Part shown: piece by piece, positions 26,501-35,511 of the stretch
Layout: each line of letters starts with the position of its first letter
Numbering within the stretch: the stretch's first letter is position 1
The notes under the pieces: model-generated
Database searches by the model: none
What the model saw: only the letters and a program-made list of their open reading frames with translations
What the model was told of the DNA's origin: nothing
Assembly: GCA_938001865.1 (NCBI GenBank)
Contig: CALLAW010000058.1
Location: 1-53,174 of the forward strand
Direction of reading: 5' to 3'
DNA length: 53,174 bases
Source of the DNA: an uncultured Saprospiraceae bacterium
GTDB taxonomy: Bacteria > Bacteroidota > Bacteroidia > Chitinophagales > Saprospiraceae
Program-made: the position numbers and the translations under genes

Positions 26501-27043
26501 AAGTGAATCGTGATCATGGACAACTCTCATACCTCTACCGCCGCCACCTGTTGCAGCTTTCACCATGATGGGGAAGCCGATTTCTTGAGCATAGGTTTGT
26601 ACTTCTTCTATGGTGCTTAGGGGTTCTGGTGATGCTTTTACGATTGGGACGTTTGCTTTAAGTGCTACTTTTTTTGCCTTTAGCTTATCACCCAATTGCT
26701 CCATTGCAGTCGGTGATGGTCCGATCCAGATGATGTTAGCTGCTTGACAAGCTCTAGCGAAGTCAGGATTTTCACTCAGAAATCCATAGCCAGGATGGAT
26801 AGCATCAACTCCCTCTCTTACAGCAATAGCGATGATACTCTCGATATCAAGATAAGGCTTAAGTGGGTCGTCATTTGCGCCAATTTGGAAGGCTTGATCT
26901 GCCTTATATCTGTGTAGAGAAAATCTATCTTCGTGTGTATAGATTGCCACAGTCTTTATTTTGAGTTCAGTAGCAGCTCTAAATACTCTTATGGCGATTT
27001 CTCCTCGATTAGCTACGAGCAGCTTAGTAATTGGTCTTGACAT
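23594..27043 (-). CDS. pyc: Pyruvate carboxylase
   Basis: A single-chain 1149-residue biotin enzyme making oxaloacetate from pyruvate and bicarbonate. Order of domains: biotin carboxylase (about 1-450; LLVANRGEIAIRVFRA, then KAATGGGGRGMRVV, then FIEVNTRIQVEHTITE); carboxyltransferase TIM barrel (about 530-800; DTTYRDAHQSLLATRMRT, then EVWGGATFDVSMRFL, then IKDMAGLLTP); allosteric/tetramerisation region; and biotinyl domain with the biotinylated lysine K1112 in EAMKMEST. All landmark blocks are present, so the enzyme looks complete and of usual length. It works with malate dehydrogenase and Lpd in TCA anaplerosis. The leader contains a small perfect hairpin. It is a single minus-strand gene, convergent with prmA. 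Confidence 0.98.
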   Translation of the reverse strand: MSRPITKLLVANRGEIAIRVFRAATELKIKTVAIYTHEDRFSLHRYKADQAFQIGANDDPLKPYLDIESIIAIAVREGVDAIHPGYGFLSENPDFARACQAANIIWIGPSPTAMEQLGDKLKAKKVALKANVPIVKASPEPLSTIEEVQTYAQEIGFPIMVKAATGGGGRGMRVVHDHDSLPTLYTEASREAMTAFGNESVFVEKYIDDPKHIEVQILGDNHGNLVHLFERDCSVQRRFQKVVEVAPSIGLKQETKDALHNHAVAICSSVGYVNAGTVEFLVDKEENIYFIEVNTRIQVEHTITEVVTGIDLVRAQILIATGMDLSHETLGIGTQDDITFRGYAIQCRITTEDPSNGFKPDYGRLVAYRSASGFGIRLDAGNAYAGAIVSPFFDSMLVKVTAWGHRIQDSADRLERALREFRIRGVKNNIPFLLNLLNDDNFRKGAITVNYIADHPELMAPANFKNRGTRILRFIGDIIVNGNPDVKKVDPTALLRQPRLPNTAASHLPRGTKDILHEEGRDALISWVKNQDKVLYTDTTYRDAHQSLLATRMRTIDLLATANSYAKDHGADLFSMEVWGGATFDVSMRFLKESPWKRLEKLRERIPNVLLQMLLRGSNGVGYKAYPDKVIKAFIHQSADKGIDVFRVFDSLNWIEGMRMSIETINKETQAIAQACVCYTGDVTAGGDNRFGLSYYTDLAKQLEDAGAHMIAIKDMAGLLTPQGAKLLVSALKDAVDLPIHLHTHDTSSIQCATYLSAVESNVDVIDVAISSLSGLTSQPNFNSVIKMMDGNPRQRTVDQVSLNRYADYWEDVRTLYYPFETELRSGTAEVYHHEIPGGQYSNLRPQARGLGLEDQFGTIKENYKAVNDLLGGIVKVTPSSKVVGDLAMFMTSNQLTPQDILENGENIDFPDSFKSLMRGDLGQWSFPWPEGLQAMVLKGEAPYTTRPNAQLADIDLDDAYAKFKETHPEFDSYADFLSSLLYPKVFEEFYQHWLLYGDVSKIPTTAFFYGMEKNKEIIVSIANGKNIIIEYLNTSEADDDGHRMVMFRINGDIRSVKIKDKSALTSTVITEKAIAHNQIGSPLQGSLSALLVKVGDSVKKGDPLFVIEAMKMESTITAPQAGIVRRLPLPVKRLVSQDDLIVELDIDE

Positions 27044-27344
27044 CTAGTTTTCGTTTGTCTTCAAAATATTATTGCGTAAGATAGCACCCTGCTATCAATG
27101 TACAAAACAATATTTTAATATTTTATTGCAAGTAGAGGTGTTGATCTGAGTCATCCGTAGTAGAGGATATGACGGTAATCTGCAGGGTATGCATGGTTTA
27201 AGAGGTCAGGAAGGATCAATCATATCAACCTACTTCCAAGCTAAATCGGTCAAAAATCTAAAGATTGTACTTAAAGAATCTAAATTCATCTCGCCTCAAA
27301 TATCTAAAAAATTGATGAGGTACGGAGACGCTATCTTGTTAGAG
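27044..27344. other. Intergenic leader region of pyc
   Basis: No gene is supported in these 301 bases. The part next to pyc (27044-27140) is A+T-rich and holds, on the minus strand, TTG, 18 nt, then TTGTTTTG as a possible promoter, plus the hairpin at 27080-27096. The remainder up to the M23 peptidase stop shows nothing recognisable; an open frame starting at 27189 runs antisense into the M23 gene and is judged accidental. Confidence 0.4.
27080..27096 (-). promoter_or_regulatory. Perfect hairpin or operator in the pyc leader
   Basis: GATAGCA-CCC-TGCTATC is a perfect inverted repeat with 7-bp arms and a 3-nt loop, centred about 45 nt before the pyc ATG and downstream of the likely promoter. 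As DNA it could be an operator; as RNA a compact stem in the 5' leader. There is no U-run after it on the minus strand, so a terminator is unlikely. Confidence 0.4.
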
Positions 27345-28703
27345 TTAGTTCATTCCCCATTCTTCAATTGTCTGTGACTGCGGGACGTATAGGAGTGGGT
27401 CTATAGAGTCCAAGAGTGTCTTGAGACTATCAGCTTGACTATTGAACTCTACCATATCTGATTGTGGTAATGGATCAGCTGGGGGAAAATTTTCTCTTCT
27501 ATGATTGATTTGACGACCATTCTTCCAAAATCTAAAACAGACATGTGGTCCAGTAGCTAATCCGGTACTTCCTACATAGCCTATGGTTTGCCCTTGTTTG
27601 ACCTTTACTCCTTTTTTGATCCCTTTGGCAAATCCATTCATGTGGAGGTATTGAGTCTCGTAAGTTTTGTCATGTTTTATTTTGACATACTTGCCGTTGT
27701 TTTTTGTATAGCTCACTTTGGTTACGACTCCGTCAGAGACTGACATGATCGGGGTGCCACGAGGTGCAGCATAGTCTGTTCCGAGATGAGGTATTGTACG
27801 CTTTTTGATCGGGTGGAATCTCCTTGGGTTGTAACCTGATGATATCCGCGAAAACTTAACGGGAGCTCTTAAGAATGCTCCTTTGGTAGGGTGACCTTCT
27901 AGATCATAGAATCCAGAATATTTTTCATTTTCAAAGTAGACTGCATAGTGGCTTCCTTGGGCATTTTTAAAATAAGCACCATGGATGTTTCCTTCCTTCA
28001 CTTTCTCCCCATCGATGAAGATCTCTTCATAGATGAGTTTGAATTCATCTCCCTTTTGCAAATGATAAAAGTCAACACTAGAAGCAAGTGCATCTTCCAT
28101 CTTAGATATAATACCCATCCCTAGTCCTAGTCCTGATAGAGTAGAAGAGAGATTTGATTCGATACGTCCATAAGCTTCGTCTGTACAGATATATACGTCC
28201 CTTTCTACTTTTTTGACTGAGACACTATCCGTGTCAAATGTGTATTGGATATATGAGAGTGGATTGGGCTCGTAGATCATATGCTTGGGAGCTTGGCACT
28301 CGTCTTCTCTTAGAAATGTAAGATTCTTGCCAGATCTGAAGCTTCTTACGGAGAAAATATCTTTGGAATTAGCTACGAGTGATTGGATCTGAGCATAGGT
28401 GATCTCTCTATCTTCGAGGATATTGGCTAAGAATTGATTGGGACTGATGGTCATAGTCTCGAGGTGATAGTCCTCCGTATCAAATCCAAAAATAACATTC
28501 TTTTCTTCAGTTACCTCTTCTTGGTATACGGTATCTTGCTCACTTTGCTTCCCATGAGAAAAGAATGCTGAGGTAAAGATACCTGCAAGTACAATTAGAA
28601 TTAAAGTTGGAAATTTTTGGAGTAAGATTTCTTCATTTCCACTTTTATGGTTTGGTTTAGTATAGCTCATTCTTCTCTTATCAGGTTGTGGGTTGCAACT
28701 CAT
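27345..28703 (-). CDS. M23-family peptidoglycan endopeptidase, membrane-anchored
   Basis: A 452-residue envelope protein. Residues about 30-48 (FPTLILIVLAGIFTSAFF) form a single N-terminal membrane segment after a basic, polar start. The middle is an OapA/LysM-like region (about 70-250), and the M23 domain covers about 285-410: RTIPHLGTDYAAPRGTPIMSV supplies the HxxxD zinc ligands, QYLHMNGFAKGI the central block, and TGPHVCFRFWKNG the last motif. There the usual HxH is H-V-C, so the third ligand would be a cysteine. Start at 28703 or the ATG at 28670 (eleven codons later) are both possible. It should cleave peptide cross-links in peptidoglycan. The gene is divergent to folP. Confidence 0.88.
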   Translation of the reverse strand: MSCNPQPDKRRMSYTKPNHKSGNEEILLQKFPTLILIVLAGIFTSAFFSHGKQSEQDTVYQEEVTEEKNVIFGFDTEDYHLETMTISPNQFLANILEDREITYAQIQSLVANSKDIFSVRSFRSGKNLTFLREDECQAPKHMIYEPNPLSYIQYTFDTDSVSVKKVERDVYICTDEAYGRIESNLSSTLSGLGLGMGIISKMEDALASSVDFYHLQKGDEFKLIYEEIFIDGEKVKEGNIHGAYFKNAQGSHYAVYFENEKYSGFYDLEGHPTKGAFLRAPVKFSRISSGYNPRRFHPIKKRTIPHLGTDYAAPRGTPIMSVSDGVVTKVSYTKNNGKYVKIKHDKTYETQYLHMNGFAKGIKKGVKVKQGQTIGYVGSTGLATGPHVCFRFWKNGRQINHRRENFPPADPLPQSDMVEFNSQADSLKTLLDSIDPLLYVPQSQTIEEWGMN

Positions 28704-28977
28704 CTATTTTTTAGTGTCTTATCTTAGTTAGGAATATCAAGATTACATTGATACAATTCATAATAGTTCACTGTACATCACGACTATTCTTCGTATCCAA
28801 AATAGGAACTAATGACGCTATCGGTCCAAAAAAAAAATAAAGATACAAACTGGTTCAGATTCTTTAATAATAAACCCTTAAAATCATTCCAAATTATTAA
28901 GGATATTACCAATATTTTTAATATATCCGCAATTTGTTTACCTTGAGTAAATCAAAAACATCTAGACAATAATAGAT

Positions 28978-29820
28978 ATGGAAGAGAGAGAGATTTACTA
29001 TCAATCGAGAGGGCAAATTATTGCAATGAGTACTCCTCACGTGATGGGTATATTAAATGTCACCCCTGATTCATTCTATGATGGTGGGAAGCATGTCGAT
29101 CCCGAAGCAATAAAGGCAAAAATTGCAACCATGATAGATGAAGGAGCTAATAGTATCGATATCGGTGGGATGTCTACGCGACCTGGAGGCAGCAAAGTCT
29201 CCGTAGAGGAGGAGTGGAGTAGAGTCGAACAACCTCTCAAGGCAGCGATAGACTTAGGTGCAATAGTCTCCATAGATACAATGAAAGCTGAGATTGCTAG
29301 GAGAGCTCTAGATCTTGGCGTCCATCTGGTCAATGATATCTCAGCTGGGACCTCAGATGATCAGATGTACGAGATAGTTGCTCACTATAATTGCATCTAT
29401 ATTGCGATGCATATGCAGGGTAATCCTCAGACTATGCAGCTCAATCCTCAGTACCAGTCAGTGACATTAGATGTATTGAATTATTTTGCTCGGAGGCTAA
29501 ATGTCATGCGGCAATCGGGAGTAAATCAGGTAGTATTGGATCCGGGATTTGGATTTGGCAAGTCACTGCAGCATAATTATGAGCTCTTTAATGGACTCTC
29601 ATCCTTCGGTATATTTGATTGTCCAATCATGCTAGGTGTATCACGCAAATCTATGATCTATACTCTCAATGATGGGACACCTGACGAAGCCCTCCCAGGA
29701 TCGCTAGGACTTGCCCTCTTGGGCTTAGAGAGTGGTGCAAGGATGTTGAGAGTACATGATGTCAAAGAGACCGTACAAATCGTTAAAGTATTTAACCAAT
29801 TGAAGTCAAATCTATCGTAG
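28978..29820 (+). CDS. folP: Dihydropteroate synthase
   Basis: A 280-residue TIM-barrel enzyme joining 6-hydroxymethyl-dihydropterin diphosphate with p-aminobenzoate. Signatures are MGILNVTPDSFYDGGKH (about 24-40), GANSIDIGGMSTRPGG (about 56-71), IVSIDTMKAEIARRALD, the LVNDISAG block, and LDPGFGFGKSLQHN (about 190-203), which binds the pterin diphosphate; the final conserved RVHDVKETVQ is near the C-terminus. In many members the second block reads DIGGeSTRPG; here methionine replaces glutamate (GGMSTRPG), as is frequent in Bacteroidota. TamB follows 53 nt downstream. The leader region upstream contains a run of ten A (from 28829) but no clear promoter. Confidence 0.95.
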   Translation: MEEREIYYQSRGQIIAMSTPHVMGILNVTPDSFYDGGKHVDPEAIKAKIATMIDEGANSIDIGGMSTRPGGSKVSVEEEWSRVEQPLKAAIDLGAIVSIDTMKAEIARRALDLGVHLVNDISAGTSDDQMYEIVAHYNCIYIAMHMQGNPQTMQLNPQYQSVTLDVLNYFARRLNVMRQSGVNQVVLDPGFGFGKSLQHNYELFNGLSSFGIFDCPIMLGVSRKSMIYTLNDGTPDEALPGSLGLALLGLESGARMLRVHDVKETVQIVKVFNQLKSNLS

Positions 29821-29830
29821 GTATTATCGT

Positions 29831-29838
29831 TACATTTG
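29831..29838 (+). promoter_or_regulatory. Candidate -7 element before tamB
   Basis: TACATTTG, preceded by CGT exactly as before nusB, is a perfect -7 match and lies 35 nt before the TTG start of the TamB-like gene, just after the folP stop. No well-spaced TTG is found upstream, so read-through from folP remains equally possible. Confidence 0.35.
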
Positions 29839-29873
29839 CAGCACAGATTCATCCAAATCAATAACAAATAGAA

Positions 29874-32800
29874 TTGCCCAATTCTCCAGATATTCAACCA
29901 AAAAAGCGACGCTATGGCAAATTTGTCTTAGTGGCGATTCTCTTGATGTTATTAGTGATTATCGGGTTAGTAGTATTGAGTGTGATATCTGCACCATTTC
30001 AGACTAGATTAATTAAGTCTTACCTCAATAATCAAAATGACAAGATGGAGGAGCAGATCCAAATCTCAGAAGTCTCATTCCATCCAGTAAAAGGTGCTGT
30101 TGTCAATGATCTACTCATTAAGGACTATAAGCAAGATACCTTGCTCTATGCTGAGAGGTTCTACTCTGGACTCACAGACAATCTCCTGTCTCTCTTCAGT
30201 AATCAACTATCATTAAGTCAACTTACATTAGAGAATGCCCAATTGAATATCCACACAGCTGCTGGTGATTCACTGAGTAATCTCCAACGCTTTGCAGCCC
30301 ATTTCACTTCAAGTGTAGGTAGTCACAAACAGAATCCCTCAAGACTCAGACAAAAGAATACAACTCCAATGCAGTTGGACTTGGATAATATCTCACTTGA
30401 CAAAATCCAGCTCACATCCTATAATGAGAATACCACTCAATCTATCATAGGTGAGATCGCTACATTATCCGTAGAGATAGAAAAACTGAACTTGATATCC
30501 AAGGAGCTCAGTATAAGTACATTTGAATTGAACGAGCCATCTCTTGCATTTACGAGAGTAAGTAGTAATCCTCTTGTGACTCAAGGTAAGGCTGCTCTGA
30601 CTGAGCAGAGATCAGATGGCTCTATTGATGAGGACGATATTCCTCAAAATTGGACGGTATCTATAGATGCATTTAACCTCAGTGATGGAGATTTTAAAAG
30701 TAAGATGAAGAGCAACATCGTCTATAATAATCCTCACAAACATATCGATTATAACGATTTTGAAATCTCTAAAGTCAACTTGGAATTTCAAGATCTTGAA
30801 ACAATCTTAGACAGAAGTGCTGCTCTCAAGTCATTCAAGCTGAGTGGGAGAGTTGATAAGGATAACAAGTCTTATGCATTTGCATGGGATGAGATGAGGA
30901 TGGATGGTGAAGAGGGGAGCATAGATGGGATGAGTATCAATGCTGGTAGCTCGGCAGTGGAGACGGATGTCATCATGATCTATGACAAATTAGAAAACTT
31001 CTCCAAATTTGCTGATAAGGTCTTTGTGAATTTAAATTTCAAACGATCAAATATTGCATTTAAGGACATTGCATACTTTCTGCCTAGATTGAGTAATACC
31101 CCTACGATAGACAAGAATATCAATAAAGTGGTTAGTCTCTCAGGACTCATCAAAGGGAGACTCAATAACTTCTCCTCTAAGGAAATAAATCTGACTATCC
31201 CAGATGAGGTCCAATTCTCTGGTGCTGTCAGGATCAAAGATATCACTGATGTAGACAAGGCATTCTTGAGTATCCGTACGGAGAGATTGACGACAAGTAT
31301 CAGCAAACTGACGAAGATAATTCCTGGATTTAACCCTCCATCGAACTACTACAAGCTAGGAGAGATCGATTATAGTGGTACATTCTCAGGCTTTACTTAT
31401 GACTTTGTAGCGAATGGAGAGTTAAAGAGCTCGCTAGGCCAAGCCATCCTAGATACTCGACTTGATCTCAAGCCAGGAAGAGCCAATGCGAAGTACAGTG
31501 GTCAGATTGATCTATTGAATTTTGATTTGAAGACTTGGACTGATAATGCTGAGTTTGGGTATGTAACAGCCACATCTACAGTTAAGAATGGAAGAGGATT
31601 ACTGATTGACTATCTCTCCGCTGACCTCAATGCTTCATTGACTCAGTTTGACTATCGTGGATACTCTTATTCCAATATTGAATTGGTGGGTGCATTCAAC
31701 GAGAACCAATTTGATGGTGACTTCAGTATCGATGATGGTAATATTGACTTGAACTTTGATGGTCTTGTCAATGTCAAAGATGGAAAGATTACAACTGAGT
31801 TATCCGCATTTGCTGATAAGCTAGATCTCAAAAAACTTAACCTCAGTGATGAGGAATTTGTGATTCAAGGAGCATTTGATCTCAATCTTACAGGTACTCG
31901 ATTGGAAGATCTCCAAGGTACTGCCCAGATAGGGAGTGTCTCACTCAATTATAGAGGTAAACTCTATCACTTTGATACGATCAACTTGACTAATAGCGTA
32001 GATATTAATGGAAGCCGTATGCTTGATCTCGCCTCTGACTATATCAATCTGCAAGTCGATGGAGTATTCAACCCGACCAATCTGCCTTATTACTTTACTC
32101 AGACTCTTGCGACTAATCATGAGCTCTGGTGGGATAAACTCGATCTGAAATTAGCAGAAAAACGAACATCAACTGTTGGTGAGAACTTCAAATATCAATT
32201 AACTATTAATGATAGTGCTGACTTCTCAGATCTGATCGATATAGGGTGTGTCAATGTGAAGAATCTCATTGCTTCGGGATATATCAATAGCGAAGAGACA
32301 CGATGGGATATAGAGTCAAGTATCGATGAGATTACATGCGACTCATTAGTCTTCAATGAGGTGCAATACTCCCTGGTCTATCTCAAAGGGAGAGGCAAGA
32401 CCACTCTCAAAATTGCAGATTGGCTGCAAGGAGAGAAGTATTTTCCAGAGATCATAATGACCGGTGATCTAGAGGGTGACTATATCGAACTAGATATCCG
32501 GACCTCTGACTTATTGGACTCTATCGGCATCATAGATCTCAATGTGTACGGCTACCCAGAGGGTGATGAGATACACGTCCACTTTGAGTCAAATAAGATG
32601 CAGATATTGGGGAGTGACTGGGTATTCTCAGAGAACAACTTAGTCAAACTCGGGAATAAAAGCATTGAAATAGAAGACTTTAGATTTGAAGATGGGAATC
32701 GTCAACTCGTGCTCAACGACCTAGAAGGGAAAGGCGTCAAGATGACACTTAAGGACTTCAATCTTGACTACCTCAATGGTCTGATTAACTATGAAAATAT

Positions 32801-34796
32801 TTACTTCAGTGGAGCAGGTGATGTCTCAGTGATTGTTAAAGACGTATTTGTTAGAGATCATTTCTGGTCAGAGGTCAAGATCCCCAACCTCTATCTCAAT
32901 GAAGAAGATTATGGGACTGTATATGTCAATACGGGTACAAGAGACTTCAATGTATTTGAGGGATTAATAAAGATAGTGAGAGACACAGATAATCAGAGAA
33001 TAGAGACCAACTTTGATTACAATCAGAAGAGTAATGTATTCAACGCATTCCTTCAGAGCAGCAATGTCAACTTGAGTCTATTTGAGTATATCATCAAGGA
33101 TGGTACGTCTGGTACGAGAGGGACAATGGATGTCGTAGCTACTGTCTCAGGGACACTCGATGACTTTGTCCTAGAAGGCAGTGCTCTACTCAAAGATGGT
33201 CGTACACAGGTTGATTATCTTGGTGCGGAGATATTCTTCGATGATCAATCAATCAGGATCACTAACTCCATGGTAGATCTCACTGGTGTACAGATCACAG
33301 ATCCCTCAGGTAATATCGCTACGATAGATGGAGGATTGAGACATACATTGCTCAAGGATTTCGTGGCAGATGCTACACTGAGCTCTGATAAGTTCGTAGG
33401 GTTGAACACTACTAAAGAGATCAATCCAACATACTACGGTAAAGCGATAGGTGATATGAAGGTGAACTTCTCTGGTCCATTTGCCACTGTTGTAGATATT
33501 ACTGTGAATGGGACGACTCTTCCAGGTACTGTCTTAAATATTCCTGTAGAGTCTTCAACTGATGGATTTGAGGAAAGTTTTATCACCTTCGTGGAGAAAG
33601 AAGAATTGATCAGATCTATCATCGATACGACTGAGATTGTAGATGCACCATTGATCTCTGGGACTAATATCGAGATGAATATCACAGTGACTCCCTCTGC
33701 AACGGTCTACCTCATCTTCAACGAAAGGTTGAATGATAAAATAGAAGCAAATGGAAGAGGTAATCTCCAAGTGCTGGCTAAGCAAGATGGGGAGTTCAAT
33801 ATGTATGGTAACTACGAAATCGAAAGCGGTCGATATCTGTTCACTGCTTGGGGATTCTTGGCTAAGCCATTTACCGTGAGTAGAGGAAGTACGATTACTT
33901 GGTCGGGGGATCCATTCAACGCTGACTTAGATATCGAAGCGGTATTGAACAATGTGAGGGCTCCACTCTATACATTTATCCAAGAGTATCTCCCTCCTAA
34001 TATCAATGGTGATCCTTCACCGCAAGAGATAGAGTCTAAGAAGAGGACAGATGTTGATCTTGAGCTCAATCTGACTGGACAACTCTATAGTCCTCAAGTG
34101 AGCTTTGATCTTTCGTTTCCCAATCTACCCACTGATCTCCGATCATTCGTTGATACTAAAATGAGGACACTTAGCCAAGATGAAGCAGCGATAAATGACC
34201 AAGTTGCTGCATTGCTAATATTTCAAAGCTTCATCCCGAGCAATAATGCGTTAGGGTCATCATTCTTTAATGGTAATAATCTTGCTTATAGTGGTATCAA
34301 TACCTTGAGTGAGTTCATATCGAGTCAGATTTCCTTCCAATTATCCTCATTGCTGCAGCAGGCGATAGTGGACAATAAGTATCTATCAAGTATCGATTTT
34401 GAATTGGCATTTGCTAATAATTCTGCAATCGGTAATAACTTGCAATTTCAGCAAGACTTGCTACCAGATGAGATAGAAGTCAATCTTCGTTCTCGACTGA
34501 AAAACGATAGGTGGGGAATAGATATCGGTACGAGCTATGTGAGAGATACAGGAGTCCTTATCCTCGATGATTATACGACGAATGATTTCACAGTTGAGTA
34601 TTTTATTACGAAGGATCGCAGGCTCAAGTTGCGGGTCTATGGCCAAAATGACTTTGATCTTGTCGCAGGGGGTACATTCCAAAGAGAGCAACGCTATGGA
34701 GCTGGTATCACTTACCGTAAAGAGTTTGGGTCATTTGCTGATGTCAAAAAAGAGATAAACGCTGGTCTCAAAGAAGCGAAGAGAAGACAGCTCTAA
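29874..34796 (+). CDS. tamB: TamB-like inner-membrane-anchored translocation/lipid-transport protein
   Basis: A 1640-residue protein. A basic start (QPKKRRYGK) and one membrane helix (about 16-37) anchor it in the inner membrane; the rest is a very long chain of beta strands typical of AsmA/TamB bridges that carry lipids or help insert outer-membrane proteins. The C-terminal DUF490/TamB domain is clear from about 1290: FNMYGNYEIESGRYLFTAWG, then TWSGDPFNADLDIEAVL, and the terminal block TYRKEFGSFADVKKEI. An AsmA-like N-terminal part is at about 40-200. The only start that keeps the anchor is a TTG at 29874; an in-frame TAA lies at 29862. No TamA/BamA-type partner is next to it. The size is usual for Bacteroidota TamB. 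Confidence 0.9.
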   Translation: MPNSPDIQPKKRRYGKFVLVAILLMLLVIIGLVVLSVISAPFQTRLIKSYLNNQNDKMEEQIQISEVSFHPVKGAVVNDLLIKDYKQDTLLYAERFYSGLTDNLLSLFSNQLSLSQLTLENAQLNIHTAAGDSLSNLQRFAAHFTSSVGSHKQNPSRLRQKNTTPMQLDLDNISLDKIQLTSYNENTTQSIIGEIATLSVEIEKLNLISKELSISTFELNEPSLAFTRVSSNPLVTQGKAALTEQRSDGSIDEDDIPQNWTVSIDAFNLSDGDFKSKMKSNIVYNNPHKHIDYNDFEISKVNLEFQDLETILDRSAALKSFKLSGRVDKDNKSYAFAWDEMRMDGEEGSIDGMSINAGSSAVETDVIMIYDKLENFSKFADKVFVNLNFKRSNIAFKDIAYFLPRLSNTPTIDKNINKVVSLSGLIKGRLNNFSSKEINLTIPDEVQFSGAVRIKDITDVDKAFLSIRTERLTTSISKLTKIIPGFNPPSNYYKLGEIDYSGTFSGFTYDFVANGELKSSLGQAILDTRLDLKPGRANAKYSGQIDLLNFDLKTWTDNAEFGYVTATSTVKNGRGLLIDYLSADLNASLTQFDYRGYSYSNIELVGAFNENQFDGDFSIDDGNIDLNFDGLVNVKDGKITTELSAFADKLDLKKLNLSDEEFVIQGAFDLNLTGTRLEDLQGTAQIGSVSLNYRGKLYHFDTINLTNSVDINGSRMLDLASDYINLQVDGVFNPTNLPYYFTQTLATNHELWWDKLDLKLAEKRTSTVGENFKYQLTINDSADFSDLIDIGCVNVKNLIASGYINSEETRWDIESSIDEITCDSLVFNEVQYSLVYLKGRGKTTLKIADWLQGEKYFPEIIMTGDLEGDYIELDIRTSDLLDSIGIIDLNVYGYPEGDEIHVHFESNKMQILGSDWVFSENNLVKLGNKSIEIEDFRFEDGNRQLVLNDLEGKGVKMTLKDFNLDYLNGLINYENIYFSGAGDVSVIVKDVFVRDHFWSEVKIPNLYLNEEDYGTVYVNTGTRDFNVFEGLIKIVRDTDNQRIETNFDYNQKSNVFNAFLQSSNVNLSLFEYIIKDGTSGTRGTMDVVATVSGTLDDFVLEGSALLKDGRTQVDYLGAEIFFDDQSIRITNSMVDLTGVQITDPSGNIATIDGGLRHTLLKDFVADATLSSDKFVGLNTTKEINPTYYGKAIGDMKVNFSGPFATVVDITVNGTTLPGTVLNIPVESSTDGFEESFITFVEKEELIRSIIDTTEIVDAPLISGTNIEMNITVTPSATVYLIFNERLNDKIEANGRGNLQVLAKQDGEFNMYGNYEIESGRYLFTAWGFLAKPFTVSRGSTITWSGDPFNADLDIEAVLNNVRAPLYTFIQEYLPPNINGDPSPQEIESKKRTDVDLELNLTGQLYSPQVSFDLSFPNLPTDLRSFVDTKMRTLSQDEAAINDQVAALLIFQSFIPSNNALGSSFFNGNNLAYSGINTLSEFISSQISFQLSSLLQQAIVDNKYLSSIDFELAFANNSAIGNNLQFQQDLLPDEIEVNLRSRLKNDRWGIDIGTSYVRDTGVLILDDYTTNDFTVEYFITKDRRLKLRVYGQNDFDLVAGGTFQREQRYGAGITYRKEFGSFADVKKEINAGLKEAKRRQL

Positions 34797-34988
34797 ATAT
34801 GACAACTCTAATTAAAGATAGGCTAATCAAAGACCAATGAATCTCAGAGCTCAAGTTCCAATAATCATCGAAGGTCATCCATGTAGGCGGACTAAGACTA
34901 AATCTAAATTGGAGAGATTCTCCACGATTGCAAAACTCTAATGGATTGTAATCAGTTAACAATCATATAAGATCAAAATATCAACAGT

Positions 34989-35504
34989 ATGTTATCAAAG
35001 AAAATGCAAGCTGCTCTCAATGAGCAAATCAAAATAGAAGCAGAATCATCTCATGTCTACCTTGCTATGGCATCGTGGGCAGAGATTCAGCCAGGGATAG
35101 ACAATGTCACTTCATTCTTCTATAAGCATAGTGATGAAGAAAGAGAGCACATGCTCAAGCTGATCCACTTTGTCAACGAAAGAGGTGGATTTGCGACAGT
35201 GCCAGCATTACCTCAACCATCATTGACATTTCCTTCGATCAAGCATGCCTTTGCGGCCTTGCTCAAGCACGAAGTGTATGTATCAGAAAGCATCAATAAG
35301 TGCATGGAAATCGCCTTCGAAGAGAAAGATTATGCAACCATAAACTTCCTCCAATGGTACGTAGCTGAGCAGATCGAAGAAGAAGCATTAGCCAGATCTA
35401 TGAACGATAAGCTCGAGTTAATCGGTGACGATAAGAGTGGTATGTATCTCTTCGATAAGGATATACTCTCTATCAGTATGGCGATCGAGGGCAGTAAAGC
35501 CTAA
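34989..35504 (+). CDS. ftnA: Ferritin (bacterial non-haem type)
   Basis: A 171-residue four-helix-bundle iron-storage subunit; 24 copies form a shell. Ferroxidase ligands can be placed at E17 (IKIEAESSHVYLAMA), E51 and H54 (SDEEREHMLKL), E95 (LLKHEVYVSESI) with Q128 and E131 in YVAEQIEEEALA. MLSKKMQAALNEQI at the N-terminus is the standard beginning. Length is usual. It is followed 7 nt later by the CrtA-like carotenoid oxygenase gene, a spacing that implies one transcript; why iron storage and carotenoid oxidation should be coupled is unknown, though CrtA-type enzymes bind haem. Confidence 0.96.
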   Translation: MLSKKMQAALNEQIKIEAESSHVYLAMASWAEIQPGIDNVTSFFYKHSDEEREHMLKLIHFVNERGGFATVPALPQPSLTFPSIKHAFAALLKHEVYVSESINKCMEIAFEEKDYATINFLQWYVAEQIEEEALARSMNDKLELIGDDKSGMYLFDKDILSISMAIEGSKA

Positions 35505-35511
35505 GTAGCGA

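Noticed and set aside
27189-27377. Small plus-strand open frame in the pyc-M23 gap
   Set aside because: It runs antisense into the M23 gene, has no promoter or domain, and is best explained by chance.
28829-28838. Run of ten A in the M23-folP divergent region
   Set aside because: Homopolymer tracts are common in A+T-rich gaps; no frame or promoter depends on it.
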